A stretch of 64,000 bases of DNA from DATFVJ01 sp963826515 (GCA_963826515.1 CAWGXI010000002.1:310001-374000); one strand, 5' to 3'. Positions 8,844 through 19,010 are shown, counted from the first letter of the stretch. The notes: generated by a model not told the origin, from the sequence alone. Made by a program: numbers and translations.

Positions 8844-9284
8844 GGTCGTAGGTGTTGGCGTTCGGGCGGCGGGTGATCAGCTCGTTGCGGCGCAGGCGGG
8901 CGAGGTCGTAAGAGGCCTGGGTCATGCTGTACGGGGCGCCGAGCAGTCCGGTCATCAGGGCGCGCAGGCTCCTGTTGGTGATGCCGGTGACGGCGCACAA
9001 GGTGACGCACAGGGCGCCGGCCAGGGCCTGGACCCGAGAGTCGCCAAATCGCATGGCTGTAGCTCTCCGCCCGTCCGCGGTAATTGACGGGTGCGCGATC
9101 CGCTCGAAGACTGGATTCGCAAGGACGCAGTCCTGGCCGGCACGTTCAGTGTCCAGCAGCCGGGCGTTGACCGCACGTGCCCGGCTCTGGAGCTCATCAA
9201 GGTTATGCAGGCGCCGCTGGCAGCCGAGGTCGCCGGGTGCGTTCACCACGGTCTCCACCCGCAGGGCGCGGGCGTCTTTCAGGT
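8786..9284 (-). pseudogene. Unidentified actinobacterial protein, piece 2 of 3 (middle)
   Basis: The minus frame encodes LKDARALRVETVVNAPGDLG, then LHNLDELQSRARAVN, MRFGDSRVQALAGALC, a winged-helix-like region (SYDLARLRRNELITRRPN, YDLTPDGLKFAIFYTKLHN) and ends at HNRV, where the serine-recombinase element begins. Upstream it is cut by the Tn554-type element at the AGGT core (9281-9284). The C-terminal half therefore looks like a DNA-binding winged helix; the overall function is unknown. Confidence 0.7.
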
Positions 9285-9439
9285 TTATCTCCACCGCCTC
9301 AGGTGCTTGTCCACGACGTCTATCAGGTGTTGACCGGCTTGCGTGGGAGACATGTTCTCTCCAGCGTGTCGCTGACGCACTCGCGGTGTCTGCGGCGAGT
9401 ACGGTCAACTGTGACATCGGGTGAGCCGGGGGGCGCGCG

Positions 9440-10534
9440 GTGATCGTCCACAAGGTGGCGACGGCAGGCGGCGGCGCCGTGTCGTGGACTGTGCTCGGCG
9501 ACGACGGGTTTCCGGTCGAGCCGGCGGAGGCGTATCTGGCGCACCTGGCGGCGCTGGAACGGTCGCCGAACACGTTGCGGGCGTATGCCCATAGCCTGCG
9601 GATGTGGCTGGAGTTCCTGTCCGGCCAGCGGACTGGCTGGCGTGAGGCCGGCGTGGAGCAGGTCGCACGGTTCGCGGCCTGGCTGCGGGCTCCGGCGGCG
9701 AATGTGATCGTGCTGGATGCGGGTGAGTCGGCCCGGACGGCAGCGACGGTGAACCGGCATCTGGCCGCGGTGTTCGGCTTCTATGATTTCCACGCCCGGG
9801 CCGGGGTAGGGCTTGCCGCCGACCTGGTCGCCTGGCGCCGGGTGGGGCGCGGCTCGTATAAGCCGTTCCTGCATCACGTCACCGCAGGCAAGCCGATCCC
9901 GGTCCGCCCGATCAAGCTGGCGGTGCCGCAGCGGATCCCGGGCACCTTGACCGATGAGCAGATCCGGGCGCTGCTGGAGGCGTGCACGCGCCTGCGGGAC
10001 CGGTTCTTGCTGGCCTTGCTTGCGGAAAGCGGGCTGAGGATCGGGCAGGCTCTGGGCCTTCGTCACGCCGATGTGGTGAGCCGGGACAAGCTGATCCGCG
10101 TCGTGCCCCGCGACGATAACGCCAATGGGGCCCGGGCCAAGACCCGCGGGGTGCATCAGATCCCGGTGTCGGCGTCCTTGATCCGCTTGTATTCGGAGTA
10201 CATGCACGTGGAGTACGGGCCGCTCGACTCGGACTACGTGTTCGTCAACCTGTTCGCCGAGCCGGTCGGCGCGCCGCTGCGGTATCAGGCGGTGGAGACG
10301 CTGGTAAGCCGGCTGCGTGCGCGGACCGGGATCGATTTCACCTGCCACACGCTGCGCCATTCGCATGCCACCGACCTGATCCGCCGTGGCGTGCCGATCG
10401 AGGTGGTCAGCAAGCGGCTCACGCACGCGTCGGTGTCGACCACCAGCTCTGCCTATGTGCACCTGCAGGCCGAGGACATGCGTGCTGAGCTGATCCGCGC
10501 CGGCGTGTGGCCAGGGCCAGGGGGCGAAGGGTGA
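9440..10534 (+). CDS. tnpA: Tyrosine recombinase, TnpA-like
   Basis: Site-specific recombinase of 364 residues. It has an N-terminal SAM-like core-binding domain (SPNTLRAYAHSLRMWLEFL) and a catalytic domain carrying the first Arg in SGLRIGQALGLRH, the HTLRHSHATDL box and the C-terminal nucleophile Tyr in SSAYVHL. All catalytic residues are present. It starts at a GTG and its stop overlaps the GTG of the next recombinase (GTGA at 10531-10534). Together with the next two genes it forms the Tn554-type transposition module, in which TnpA and TnpB act together. Confidence 0.88.
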   Translation: MIVHKVATAGGGAVSWTVLGDDGFPVEPAEAYLAHLAALERSPNTLRAYAHSLRMWLEFLSGQRTGWREAGVEQVARFAAWLRAPAANVIVLDAGESARTAATVNRHLAAVFGFYDFHARAGVGLAADLVAWRRVGRGSYKPFLHHVTAGKPIPVRPIKLAVPQRIPGTLTDEQIRALLEACTRLRDRFLLALLAESGLRIGQALGLRHADVVSRDKLIRVVPRDDNANGARAKTRGVHQIPVSASLIRLYSEYMHVEYGPLDSDYVFVNLFAEPVGAPLRYQAVETLVSRLRARTGIDFTCHTLRHSHATDLIRRGVPIEVVSKRLTHASVSTTSSAYVHLQAEDMRAELIRAGVWPGPGGEG

Positions 10535-12510
10535 CCCGGCCCGCCGCAGCCCGGCTGCTGCCTGCGTTGCCGGCGGCGGGAGGCCTGGCAGGCCGGCTGC
10601 TGGCCGTGCTGCGCCCGTTGTTCGCCGCTGAGGTGATCGTCCCCGGCCCAGCCGATGTGGTCCTGGCCGGGCAGCGCTGCGCCGTGCCGGGCTGCGGCCG
10701 GCGCTGCCAGGGCCGCGGCTTGTGCGGCAGCCACTACTCCAGGTGGCATAAGTCCGGGAAGCCAGGCCTGGCGGAATTCACCGGAGCCACCGGCCCGGTG
10801 GTGAGGGCCTGGCAGGGATTGCGGGCCGCCGAAGGGTACGACCTGCGCGGCCTGTCGCCGCAGCTGCGGCTGGAGATCGCATACGCGTTGCAGTGCCGCA
10901 GTGACGAACGCGGGCCGGGCCTGCGCCCGTGCCAGGTCGCTGCGGCCGTCAGGCTGCTGGCCGGCGCGAACGTGACCTCGCTGCTGGACCGGCCCCGAGA
11001 CGAACTGGACGCGGTCGCGCGGCCCGACCCGACCCGCGGCTACGACGCTGCCGCGTTCGTCAGCTATGCCCGCGTCCGCGTCGAGGACTTCGCCCAGGGC
11101 GCGACCGCCGACGACGAGTACCAGCGGGACACCTGGGATGCCCGGCGGCTGGGACTGCCGGCCAACGCCAGCAGCTACCTGATCCGCTTCGGCGGCATCC
11201 CGCAGGCCTGGCTGCGGGATGCCGCCAGGCGGTGGGGCCGGTTCCGCCTGGCGACCGGCCGGGCAGTCGGCACGGTCGCCGGCGACGCGCTCGCGCTCAC
11301 GTGGTTCGCCCGCTACCTCGCCGACACCGAACCTGCCGCCGTCGGCGAGGCGTCGATCAGCCGGGACGTCCTGGAGCGCTTCTTGTCACATCTGGCCTCC
11401 GCCGGCCTGAGGGTGCAGACCCGGCTGGGTTACCTGGTCGCGCTGCGCAGTTTCCTGGAAGCCAGCCGCCGCCACGGCTGGCTGCCGCGCCTGCCGGCCG
11501 GCGCTGTCCTGTATGCCGACGACATGCCGCGCCGGGGCGCCTACCTGCCCCGGTTCATCCCCGAGGCCGTCATGGCCCAGCTCGAAACCGAGGCCAGCCT
11601 CGCCCGCATCACCGACCTCACCACCCGCCACCTGATCATCGTGCTGATCGAGACCGGGCTGCGGTCCAGTGACGCCTGCCGGATCGGGCTGAATGCGCTC
11701 GCCGATGACAGCGCGGGATGGCCGTGCCTGCGGTTCTACAACTCCAAGGTCCGGACCGAGCAGATGGTGCCGCTCAGCGCCAGGGCCGCCGACGCGATCC
11801 GCGCGCAGCAGGAGCATGTCAAGGCGACCTGCCCGCCCGGCACCCGATGGCTGTTCCCCCGCGCCACCTGCGACCCCGACGGCCGGGCCTGCTTCACCTA
11901 TGCCACCCTGCACGCCCGGCTGAGCCGCTGGCAGGACGACATCGACCTGCGCGACGAGTCCGGCCAGCCAGTCCGGGTCAGCGCGCACCAATTCCGGCAC
12001 ACGCTCGGGACAAGAATGATCAACTCAGGCGTCCCCGAGCACATCGTGCAGCGCATGCTCGGGCATAAGAGCCCGCAGATGACCGCCAGGTACGCCTCGC
12101 TGCACGACACGACCCTGCGGGCCGCCTTCGACCGCTACTGCGAGCAGCGCGTCGACATCACCGGGCAGCTGATCGGCTACGATCCCGGTTCCCCGGCCGC
12201 CGACGCCGAATGGGCCAAGCACAACCTGTCCCGGGTCCGTGACAGCCTGCCCAACGGGTACTGCGGCCGGCCACCCCAGCAGGACTGCCCGCATCCCAAC
12301 GCCTGCCTGACCTGCCCGGACTTCCAGACCACGCCCGAGTTCCTCGACGTCCACCGCGCCCAGCGGGACCGCGCCGCCGTCCTCATCGCCACCGCCGAGC
12401 AGCTCGGGCAGACCCGGATGGCTGCCGGCCACCGCAAGGTCGCCGCCAGCCTCGACGCCATCATCCCCGCGCTGGAAGCCCTCGAGCGGAGCACACCCGA
12501 TGCGCCCTGA
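10531..12510 (+). CDS. tnpB: Tyrosine recombinase, TnpB-like, with zinc-finger-like ends
   Basis: About 659 residues when started at the GTG that overlaps the tnpA stop (AGGGGGCGAAGG lies just upstream); an earlier GTG at 10507 is possible. A Cys-rich motif near the N-terminus (CAVPGCGRRC ... CGSHY) is followed by a core-binding domain and the catalytic domain (ETGLRSSDACRIG, HQFRHTLGTRM, LGHKSPQMTARYASL). A second Cys cluster sits near the C-terminus (CPHPNACLTCPDF). This layout is typical of TnpB of Tn554-like elements. The downstream tnpC overlaps it. Confidence 0.88.
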   Translation: MTRPAAARLLPALPAAGGLAGRLLAVLRPLFAAEVIVPGPADVVLAGQRCAVPGCGRRCQGRGLCGSHYSRWHKSGKPGLAEFTGATGPVVRAWQGLRAAEGYDLRGLSPQLRLEIAYALQCRSDERGPGLRPCQVAAAVRLLAGANVTSLLDRPRDELDAVARPDPTRGYDAAAFVSYARVRVEDFAQGATADDEYQRDTWDARRLGLPANASSYLIRFGGIPQAWLRDAARRWGRFRLATGRAVGTVAGDALALTWFARYLADTEPAAVGEASISRDVLERFLSHLASAGLRVQTRLGYLVALRSFLEASRRHGWLPRLPAGAVLYADDMPRRGAYLPRFIPEAVMAQLETEASLARITDLTTRHLIIVLIETGLRSSDACRIGLNALADDSAGWPCLRFYNSKVRTEQMVPLSARAADAIRAQQEHVKATCPPGTRWLFPRATCDPDGRACFTYATLHARLSRWQDDIDLRDESGQPVRVSAHQFRHTLGTRMINSGVPEHIVQRMLGHKSPQMTARYASLHDTTLRAAFDRYCEQRVDITGQLIGYDPGSPAADAEWAKHNLSRVRDSLPNGYCGRPPQQDCPHPNACLTCPDFQTTPEFLDVHRAQRDRAAVLIATAEQLGQTRMAAGHRKVAASLDAIIPALEALERSTPDAP

Positions 12511-12889
12511 CAACAGCCGTTACCTGATCCAGTCCGCCCAGCGCCGGCATGAGGACGCGCTCACCCGGACCCGCGACGCCCTGAAAGGCCTCGACCGCGC
12601 CGGGGAACCAGTCACCTTCCGCGGCGTGGCCGCGGCCGCCGGGGTGTCCCGCGCCTGGCTGTACCGGCAGCCAGTCCTCCGCGCCGAAGTCGAGCGGCTG
12701 CGAGCCGCGGCCACCCCAGCGTTCGGGCGGCCGCGCCCGGCAGCCCAGCGCGGTACCGACGAATCCAGGCAGCAGCGCATCGAGGCCCTGCTAGCTGACA
12801 ACGCCCGGCTCCGAGCCGACAACACCCGCCTCAGCGACCACGTCGCAGTACTTCTCGGCGAACGACGCGCCGCGCAGATCCACGCCTGA
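12500..12889 (+). CDS. tnpC: TnpC-like accessory protein (DUF6262)
   Basis: 129 residues: a helix-turn-helix-like segment (TFRGVAAAAGVSRAWLYR) and a C-terminal coiled coil (RIEALLADNARLRADNTRL). Its ATG lies inside the tnpB 3' end. TnpC of Tn554 influences the orientation and frequency of transposition; here this is inferred from family and position. Confidence 0.85.
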   Translation: MRPDNSRYLIQSAQRRHEDALTRTRDALKGLDRAGEPVTFRGVAAAAGVSRAWLYRQPVLRAEVERLRAAATPAFGRPRPAAQRGTDESRQQRIEALLADNARLRADNTRLSDHVAVLLGERRAAQIHA

Positions 12890-12992
12890 CCCGGACACGG
12901 CACCGTCGCCCCGATCACCGTCAGCGACATGTCTCCACAGCAAGTCCCCAGTTCAGAATGGCCATTTCAAGATCAACTCAAGATAATGAGGT

Positions 12993-13998
12993 ATTGCTTG
13001 ATGCGGGAGTGCTTGTAGAAGGTGCTGACGGTCACCTCGGTGCCCCGGGTGATTACCCTGGTCTTGAACACGCCCTGAGTGGCGCGCTGCCGGCCGTTGC
13101 GGACCTGCCGGTCGAAGATGATCTCGATGGTGTCCGGGCGGCCGAGGTCCAGGTTGTCGGTTACCAGGGCATCGAAGAAGCCGCGGGCGTAGCGGGGCTG
13201 GGTGAAGACCAGGGTGCGGGATACCTCGACCTGGGCCATGGACAGCTCCCACCACCATCCGTCGCCGCGGTCGGCAGCCGTTAACGGCAGTGGGAGCCGG
13301 TGCAGCCACCGCTGGAAGAACACCTCGATGGTGCCGCCCTGGAGCGTCGCAGATCTTCTGCAGCGCGGCCGGGTCGTCGCAGGAGGCGAACCCGTTGGAC
13401 AGTTCCGTGAAGCCGATCCCGGCCTTGCGGCACTGCCGCTTGGCCCAATCGTGCCCGTTGACCTTCACCGGCCAGGGGCAGTACGTGCAGACCTTGATGA
13501 ACGCATACGGCCCGAACCCGGCGTCCCACAGGTAAAAGTAATAGACGGTGACCCGGCGGTCTTTCTTGTCGAAGGAGAACTGCGGGACCTTCGACGGGTC
13601 GGTGTCGCGCTTGCGGGAGATGAACACCCGCTGCATCTCCTGGGCTACCCTGACCGCCGCGAGCTGCGAGCGGCGCGTGGCAGCAGCCCGCTGCAGGTAG
13701 GGGCGCATCACCTCGATCTTGCGGTCAGCGGCGCGCAGCGCCACCACCGGGATGTGGTTGGCCTCGGCGAACGAGGCGACCCGGCGGCGGAACCCGTCCC
13801 CGATCTGCTGCAGGCACGCCGGGGACGGCACCGGGTACCCGCGATGATTCAGGAACTCGTCACCTGCCCGCCCACCTGCAACTGCCCCAGATAGCCATGC
13901 AGGTAGATCCGGTCCAGGCACTCCAGGTCCAGCTTCACGTGCCTGTCCAGCACGTCGCTCACCGAGACCGGCACCGACCGCGTGATCCGGGACGCCAT
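12993..13998 (-). pseudogene. Unidentified actinobacterial protein, piece 1 of 3 (N-terminus)
   Basis: Starts at ATG 13998 with a perfect GGAGG 5 bases upstream. It encodes SVSDVLDRHVKLDLECLDRI, then EANHIPVVALRAADRKIEVM, YYFYLWDAGFGPYAFIKVC, KRQCRKAGIGFTELSNGF, ELSMAQVEVSRTLVF and FYKHSRIKQYL, where the Tn554-type element interrupts it. Two further frame breaks are visible, near 13857 (after GGQVT) and near 13347 (after KICDA). The rebuilt protein would be roughly 520-560 residues. The gene belongs to a conserved family I cannot name; its repeated capture of transposons suggests it sits in, or is part of, mobile DNA. Confidence 0.7.
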
Positions 13999-14071
13999 GG
14001 CAACCTCCAGAACATGGCCCGCAAACAGAGGATGCGCCTACCTGCACACGAACGCCACGCCGAACCAGGAA

Positions 14072-15791
14072 CCTCGGCGGTATCAGGCGGAGCCTGCCTG
14101 GGAGGCTGCTGAAAAAGGTCGACAGCTCACGGTGTGTTTGCCGGCCCGGTGTTCGATGATCTGGGATAATTGTCTCATGCAGGGCTTCGAGCGGATGGAC
14201 CGGGAGTTTACGGACGCGGAGCTGCTGGCCGGTCACCTGGTCCCGGCGGGCAGCATGTTCGCGTTCCTGGCCGCGCACCGCGCCGAGGTGTTCCCCGACG
14301 CCGATTACGCGGACCTGTTCGCCCCGCCGGGGTTCGGCCGGCCGTCGCTGCCGGCCACCAGGATGGCCGCCATCCTGGCGCTGCAGACGCTGCACGACTA
14401 CTCAGACCGGGAGACCGCCGAGGCGGTCCGGTTCGATGTGCGGTGGAAAGTGGCCTGCGGGCTGGCGATCGATGACGTGGGGTTTGACCCGTCCTCGCTG
14501 GTGTACTGGCGCAGGCGGATCGCGAAGTCGGAGCGCCCGCACCGGGTCAACGACGCGGTCAAGAAGGTGGCCGGGGAGACCGGGGTGCTGAAGGGGCCGC
14601 GGCGCCGGGCGGTGGACTCCACGATCCTTGCCGATGCGGTGGCCACCCAGGACACGGTGACTCAACTGGTCAGCGCGGTGCGGCGGGTGGCCCGCGAGGT
14701 GCCGGGCGCGGCGGAGCAGATCGCGGAAGTCTGCACCGGCCATGACTACTCGGTGCCGGGCAAGCCGAAGATCGACTGGGATGACCCGCAGGCGAAGGAC
14801 GCGCTGGTCTCGGCGCTGGTGAATGACGCGAACGCGGTGGTGGCCGCGCTGGAGGGCCGGGAGCTGGATGAGCGGGCGGCGTCGGCGGTGGCGCTGCTGG
14901 CCCTGGTCGCCGGCCAGGACGTCGAGCCGGCCGAGGGGTCTGACGGGCGGTGGCGGATCGCCCGCAAGGTCGCCGGGAACAGGGTGATCTCGGTTAACGA
15001 TCCGGATGCCCGGCACACCCGCAAGTCCCCGGAGGCCCGCCGGGACGGCTACCGGGCGCACGTCGCGGCCGACCCGGAGACCGGGATCATCACCGATGAG
15101 AAGCTGACCGGGGCTTCCGGGACCGAGAACTCCGACCCCGCGGTGGCGGAAGAGTTCCTGGCCGCCGAGACTGCTGGCGACGACGGTGACCGTAGGGACG
15201 GCGCAGGTCGCGCAGCTCAGCCGCGCCCGCATCGCCACCTTCGGTGTGGCCTGCCGCGACTGCCCGCTGCGCGAGCGGTGCACGACCTGCAAGACCGGCC
15301 GCAAGCTCGTCCTGCAGGAACGCGATGACCTGCTCCGGGCCGCCCGCGTGGACTGGGCCGCTGACACCGGGCTGCGCGAGGACTACATGGCTCACCGGCC
15401 CAACGTCGAGCGCACCGTCGCCCAGGTCGCCACCTTCCGGGCCGGCGGCTCAAGCTCCGCTACCTGGGGGTGACCAAGAACCACGCCTGGCTCAAGCGGC
15501 GCACCGCCGCGCTGAACCTGCGCAACCTGCTCGGCAAGGGCCTGACCCGCCGTGACGGCACCTGGGTGCTGGCCACCTGACCAGGGGTCAGGCCAGCACC
15601 GGGCGGGCAGGCCGGCCGGGCCGCAGGCCCCGCGCCGCCCGGCAGGGCACCTGCCCGGTCCTGCACGGCAGCCGGCGCGGCCGCAGGGGCCGGGACGGCC
15701 AGAACACGGCGCGATGACCCGCTATAGACGGCAGCCAGAACCGGTCCAATTCAGCAGGCTCCCAGGGAGGCTCCGCCTCTGACCGCCGAGG
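14072..15791. mobile_element. IS1182-like insertion sequence with about 41-bp inverted repeats
   Basis: The left end 14073-14113 and right end 15750-15790 are imperfect inverted repeats about 41 bp long (CTCGGCGGT ... GCTGCTGAA against its complement, with a few mismatches and one indel). Total length about 1.7 kb. No clear target duplication. The transposase inside is damaged. Confidence 0.75.
14177..15580 (+). pseudogene. IS1182-family transposase, internally deleted and frameshifted
   Basis: The N-terminal half is well preserved from MQGFERMDREFTDAELLAG through the DUF772-like part (LQTLHDYSDRETAEAVRFDV) and the first catalytic region (RRRAVDSTILADAV). After EEFLAAETAGDD at about 15180 the central DDE part is missing. 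The frame changes into RIATFGVACRDCPLRERC and ARVDWAADTGLREDYMAHRP, then shifts again to VTKNHAWLKRRTAALNLRNL with a stop at 15578-15580. At least one deletion (tens of codons) and two shifts: not functional. Confidence 0.8.
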
Positions 15792-16038
15792 CATCCGGTG
15801 ACCTGGCCTTTCTTCTCGCGCGACGCGGATCTGGGCAAGCTACCGCAGGGACCTGCGGTCATGATCGGCCGACCGCCGCCACCCGCTGCGCCGAAGTCCG
15901 GTCCCACCATCGAACCGGCCATACCACTCCAAAGCGGCTGGTCAGGACACTGCCTGCAGGGTTGTGGAGCGGGCGTTCACGACGCTACGCGCCTGCAAAA
16001 CTCAGGACAAGTGTCAAAGTCTGCGGCACCGAGGAGCC

Positions 16039-17286
16039 CTAGACCGAGGCGGCTGACAGGACCGCCCACGCGACCTCCGGGTGCCGGATGTCGCTGTGTG
16101 CTCCGCTGAACGCCGATTGGTCCGCGCAGATGATCTTGTTCGAGTCCAGGCGGTAGACGCTGCCCGCGGTGAAGCCGTAGCCGTGGCCCTGGGCCTGCAA
16201 CTCCACCGTCGTCCCCGCAGGTGATTGCTGGAACCCGTCGTGACCCATGCCGCCCCACTGGTAGGTCAGATCGGTCAGCGACTCGGCGTTCTGATGCGCC
16301 AGCATGCTCGCGGTCGGATACCACCAGCCGACTGCGCGATCGGCTGAGGTGAACGTCGATAGCAATGGTCCGTTTACCCGATTTAGCACGTCCGCAAGCG
16401 CGCCGGATTGCACCGCCTTGCACGGTGTCGGATTTGCGAAGGAGAAGTGCGAGAACGCCCCCTGGATCAAGGTGAGGCTCTTGATCGGGCTCGCGTCACT
16501 GACGGCCGTGTCCGGCAGGCCGGTCAGCGAGAACGAGACGAGGCGCGCGCCGAAACTGTGTCCCATCAGGTGGATGCGCAGGGGCGAGGCGACGGGCGCG
16601 AGCATGGCAAGCAGCGGTCCCAGACCCTTCTGGCCGATCACGCCGGCGCGGTTTTTCATCTCGTAATAGGACATGGTGCGTAGCACCTCGCGCGCCCCCG
16701 ACCACATCGTCTTGAACGGGTTGGGCAGTCCCTCCGCACCGCCGGCGGGTGTCTTCGCCATCGCGGCGGCGTGTCCGAACACGGCGCTGGTGTCGCTGGT
16801 GATGACCGCCTGCGGCCCCTCGTCCTCAGGCGCGAGCGCGGGCGTGGTGACCAGCCCGGACGCCAGCTGATGGAACTGCTGCAGCTGCGCCGAGTCCTGC
16901 GGCTGCTGGTCGAGCATCGTGCCCATCACGGTGAGGCTCTGCTCGTTGCCGGCGAAGGCGGGCGCGAGTGCGTTGGCGAGCTGCGCGCCGGTCGACGGCG
17001 TATCCGGCGTGCTCGGGTCGTCCTCGGGGAACAGGAGGGACGGCCAGAGGACACCGACGGCGGCAGACGTCGACAGCTTCGGGCCAAGCATCCTGGCCAA
17101 CAGCGTGAACATCGCCTGGTATAGGCTACGCGCGCTGTCGACGCTGTTGTTCCAGCCGTGCGAGAAGACGAATAGGTCGGTGATGCCACCGGCGCTGACG
17201 GCAGCGGGTAGACCGCCGTCCGTACTCAGCGTGCCATCGGCGGCGAAGGTCAGTTCGTAGTACCGCAGTCCCGCGATGTCGGCCAT
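16039..17286 (-). CDS. Alpha/beta-hydrolase fold protein (probable esterase), last gene of the repeat/subtilase cluster
   Basis: 415 residues, no signal peptide. A nucleophile elbow GHSFG (Ser244) sits after a hydrophobic beta strand (LRIHLM). An HGWNN motif near residue 43 fits an oxyanion-hole region, as in DUF900-like esterases. The RBS GGGGGG is 6 bases before the ATG. It is the last of six minus-strand genes; the upstream subtilase ends 18 bases before its start. Substrate unknown. Its association with two proteases and a repeat protein suggests a role in processing or modifying that product, which is inference. Confidence 0.75.
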   Translation of the reverse strand: MADIAGLRYYELTFAADGTLSTDGGLPAAVSAGGITDLFVFSHGWNNSVDSARSLYQAMFTLLARMLGPKLSTSAAVGVLWPSLLFPEDDPSTPDTPSTGAQLANALAPAFAGNEQSLTVMGTMLDQQPQDSAQLQQFHQLASGLVTTPALAPEDEGPQAVITSDTSAVFGHAAAMAKTPAGGAEGLPNPFKTMWSGAREVLRTMSYYEMKNRAGVIGQKGLGPLLAMLAPVASPLRIHLMGHSFGARLVSFSLTGLPDTAVSDASPIKSLTLIQGAFSHFSFANPTPCKAVQSGALADVLNRVNGPLLSTFTSADRAVGWWYPTASMLAHQNAESLTDLTYQWGGMGHDGFQQSPAGTTVELQAQGHGYGFTAGSVYRLDSNKIICADQSAFSGAHSDIRHPEVAWAVLSAASV

Positions 17287-17303
17287 CGTCGGCCCCCCTT
17301 CAC

Positions 17304-18848
17304 CTAGACGTTGGAGAGCACGCGCATGAGGTCGAGCATGCCGGCGCCCTGGTAGAACTCGTGCCGGCCGAGGGGTGTGGCGTTCTCACAGAAGAGCCGT
17401 TTCACCTCGTCCGGTTGCCCGATGAACTCCGAACGGACGGAGAGGAACGCGGCGATCGCCCCGGAGACGTGCGGCGCTGCCATCGACGTGCCGCTGTCCT
17501 CCACGTACGTCGCGATCCCCGGATCACCTTCGAGCGGGACGACGCCGGTGCGCAGCGCGCCGGTGGCCGCCGATGTGACCCGCTCGCCGGGAGCGACCAG
17601 ATCGGGCTTGAGCCGCCCGTCCAGCGTCGGGCCCTTCGAGGATGTGTAGCTGATGCCGTACGTGTGCGGTGCGAAGCGATGCGTCGAGCCGACGGTAATC
17701 GCCTTCGCCGCGTTACCCGGGTCGGTGATGGTCGACAGCTGCCCGCTCACATCGCCGCTCGCGCCGGTGAGCGTTCCGCCTGCGCCACTGTTGCCCGCCG
17801 ACACCACCACGACGACGCCGCTGCTGACCAACTCGTCGACGGCGCGGCACAACGGGCTCTGGCCCGCGGCGTACTCGTCCGGATACCAGTCACAGCCGGC
17901 CGACAGGTTCACCCCGTGGATTACCTGCCGTCCGTCAGCGTTGACCGTGCGGACGTAGTCGAGCGCGGCGATGACCACGCTCGACGAGGTGTCACCGTCG
18001 TCATCGAGCACCTTGAGGCTGACGAGACGAGTCCTGGGCGCCATGCTCGTCAGCGAGTGACCCAGGTCAAGCTTGCGCTCGACCCAAACCGGCATGTCGT
18101 CGCTCGTCGGCTGGTTCGCGGCAATCTTGACGACGGCTGGCGCGGGCGGCATCGCCCCTGCGATGATCCCAGCAACGTGCGTGCCGTGTCCGAACGCGTC
18201 CTGCAGTGCCGACTTCGGGTCGTCGCTCGGTGCGCCGTCGAATTTGCGCAGCGGGGTGAAGTCGCGATGTAGCGCCGCAACCCGCTCGTCCGTAAGGTTG
18301 AGGCCGATGTCCGGGCAGGAGAAGTGCGGGTGGCTCTCGTCGATGCCGGAGTCGATGATGGCCCACACGATGCCGTCACCGCTCGTGCCGTAAGTGCGTG
18401 CCGCAGCGTCGCCCTTCACGGTCGACGCCGAGCGGTCGATGTGCGGGGTGAGCTTGAAATCCGGCCAGATCCGGAAGATCGAGTCCGGCCCGGCGCGGTC
18501 AGCATCGCCAAGCTGCTTGATCTGTTCCTGGGTTAGGAAGCAGCGCAGGTACTGCCGCGCGATCGGGACGGGTGCGATGACGCCCGGGCCGGTGAACGTG
18601 GCTGTGAACAAGTCGAGGAAGTTCTTCCGCGACACCGAGATGCCGTGCGTGAGGTTCAGCTCGACGAGCACGGCTATTCGGTCGTCTACGGTGCAGAGCA
18701 GCTTATCGCGGTCGGCGTGCGAGGCGCCGCCGTCGGTGCGGAGCAGCGGGCTGGTGAGCAGCTTGGCAGACGGGCTGGTCCGATCGGCGCGGCGCGCGTC
18801 GCCGCCCGTAGCAGGCGCCGGCGTCTTGTGCAAGCCGTCGTCGGTCAT
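17304..18848 (-). CDS. Subtilisin-like (S8) serine peptidase, no signal peptide
   Basis: 514 residues from the ATG at 18848, which has GGAGG 5 bases upstream. The catalytic triad is complete: Asp166 (IIDSGIDESHPH), His221 (GHGTHVAGII) and Ser455 (SGTSMAAPHVSGA); the oxyanion Asn is in SAGNSGAGG. The first 150 residues form an extension with no signal sequence or membrane helix, so the enzyme should stay in the cytosol or leave by a non-Sec route. It is adjacent to a second, different subtilase. Likely substrate: unknown, possibly the repeat protein of the same cluster. Confidence 0.88.
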   Translation of the reverse strand: MTDDGLHKTPAPATGGDARRADRTSPSAKLLTSPLLRTDGGASHADRDKLLCTVDDRIAVLVELNLTHGISVSRKNFLDLFTATFTGPGVIAPVPIARQYLRCFLTQEQIKQLGDADRAGPDSIFRIWPDFKLTPHIDRSASTVKGDAAARTYGTSGDGIVWAIIDSGIDESHPHFSCPDIGLNLTDERVAALHRDFTPLRKFDGAPSDDPKSALQDAFGHGTHVAGIIAGAMPPAPAVVKIAANQPTSDDMPVWVERKLDLGHSLTSMAPRTRLVSLKVLDDDGDTSSSVVIAALDYVRTVNADGRQVIHGVNLSAGCDWYPDEYAAGQSPLCRAVDELVSSGVVVVVSAGNSGAGGTLTGASGDVSGQLSTITDPGNAAKAITVGSTHRFAPHTYGISYTSSKGPTLDGRLKPDLVAPGERVTSAATGALRTGVVPLEGDPGIATYVEDSGTSMAAPHVSGAIAAFLSVRSEFIGQPDEVKRLFCENATPLGRHEFYQGAGMLDLMRVLSNV

Positions 18849-19010
18849 CAATCCTCCAAAGCCGCGCTGTCCCCGTGTCTGAGTCCCTGCCTGGCCCAGC
18901 GGTAGCTGCGGGCCGTGCGCGCCGAAGGCACCACGTCATGCGGATCCGCTAGGCCGGAGCCGGGCACAGCGCCGATCACATCGCTGGCAGGGGGGCGTGG
19001 CGCTGGCCAT

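Larger units (their letters stand above)
9285..12992. mobile_element. Tn554-type transposon (TnpA-TnpB-TnpC), 3.7 kb
   Basis: The element is bracketed by AGGT at 9281-9284 and 12989-12992, and one copy is exactly enough to rebuild the interrupted gene: the flanks join as KQYL-KDAR with no frame change. The cargo is only the three recombination genes. There are no terminal inverted repeats, as known for Tn554-like elements. The tyrosine recombinases appear intact, so this copy may still be mobile. Whether AGGT is a crossover core or a target duplication cannot be told from one copy. Confidence 0.8.

Noticed and set aside
9285..12992. Phage or integrative plasmid
   Set aside because: Only three recombination genes in Tn554 order; no replication, packaging or transfer genes.
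12953..14395. Single 480-residue minus-strand protein
   Set aside because: It joins three frames: only the middle part reads as protein. The real gene starts at ATG 13998 and shows frame breaks.
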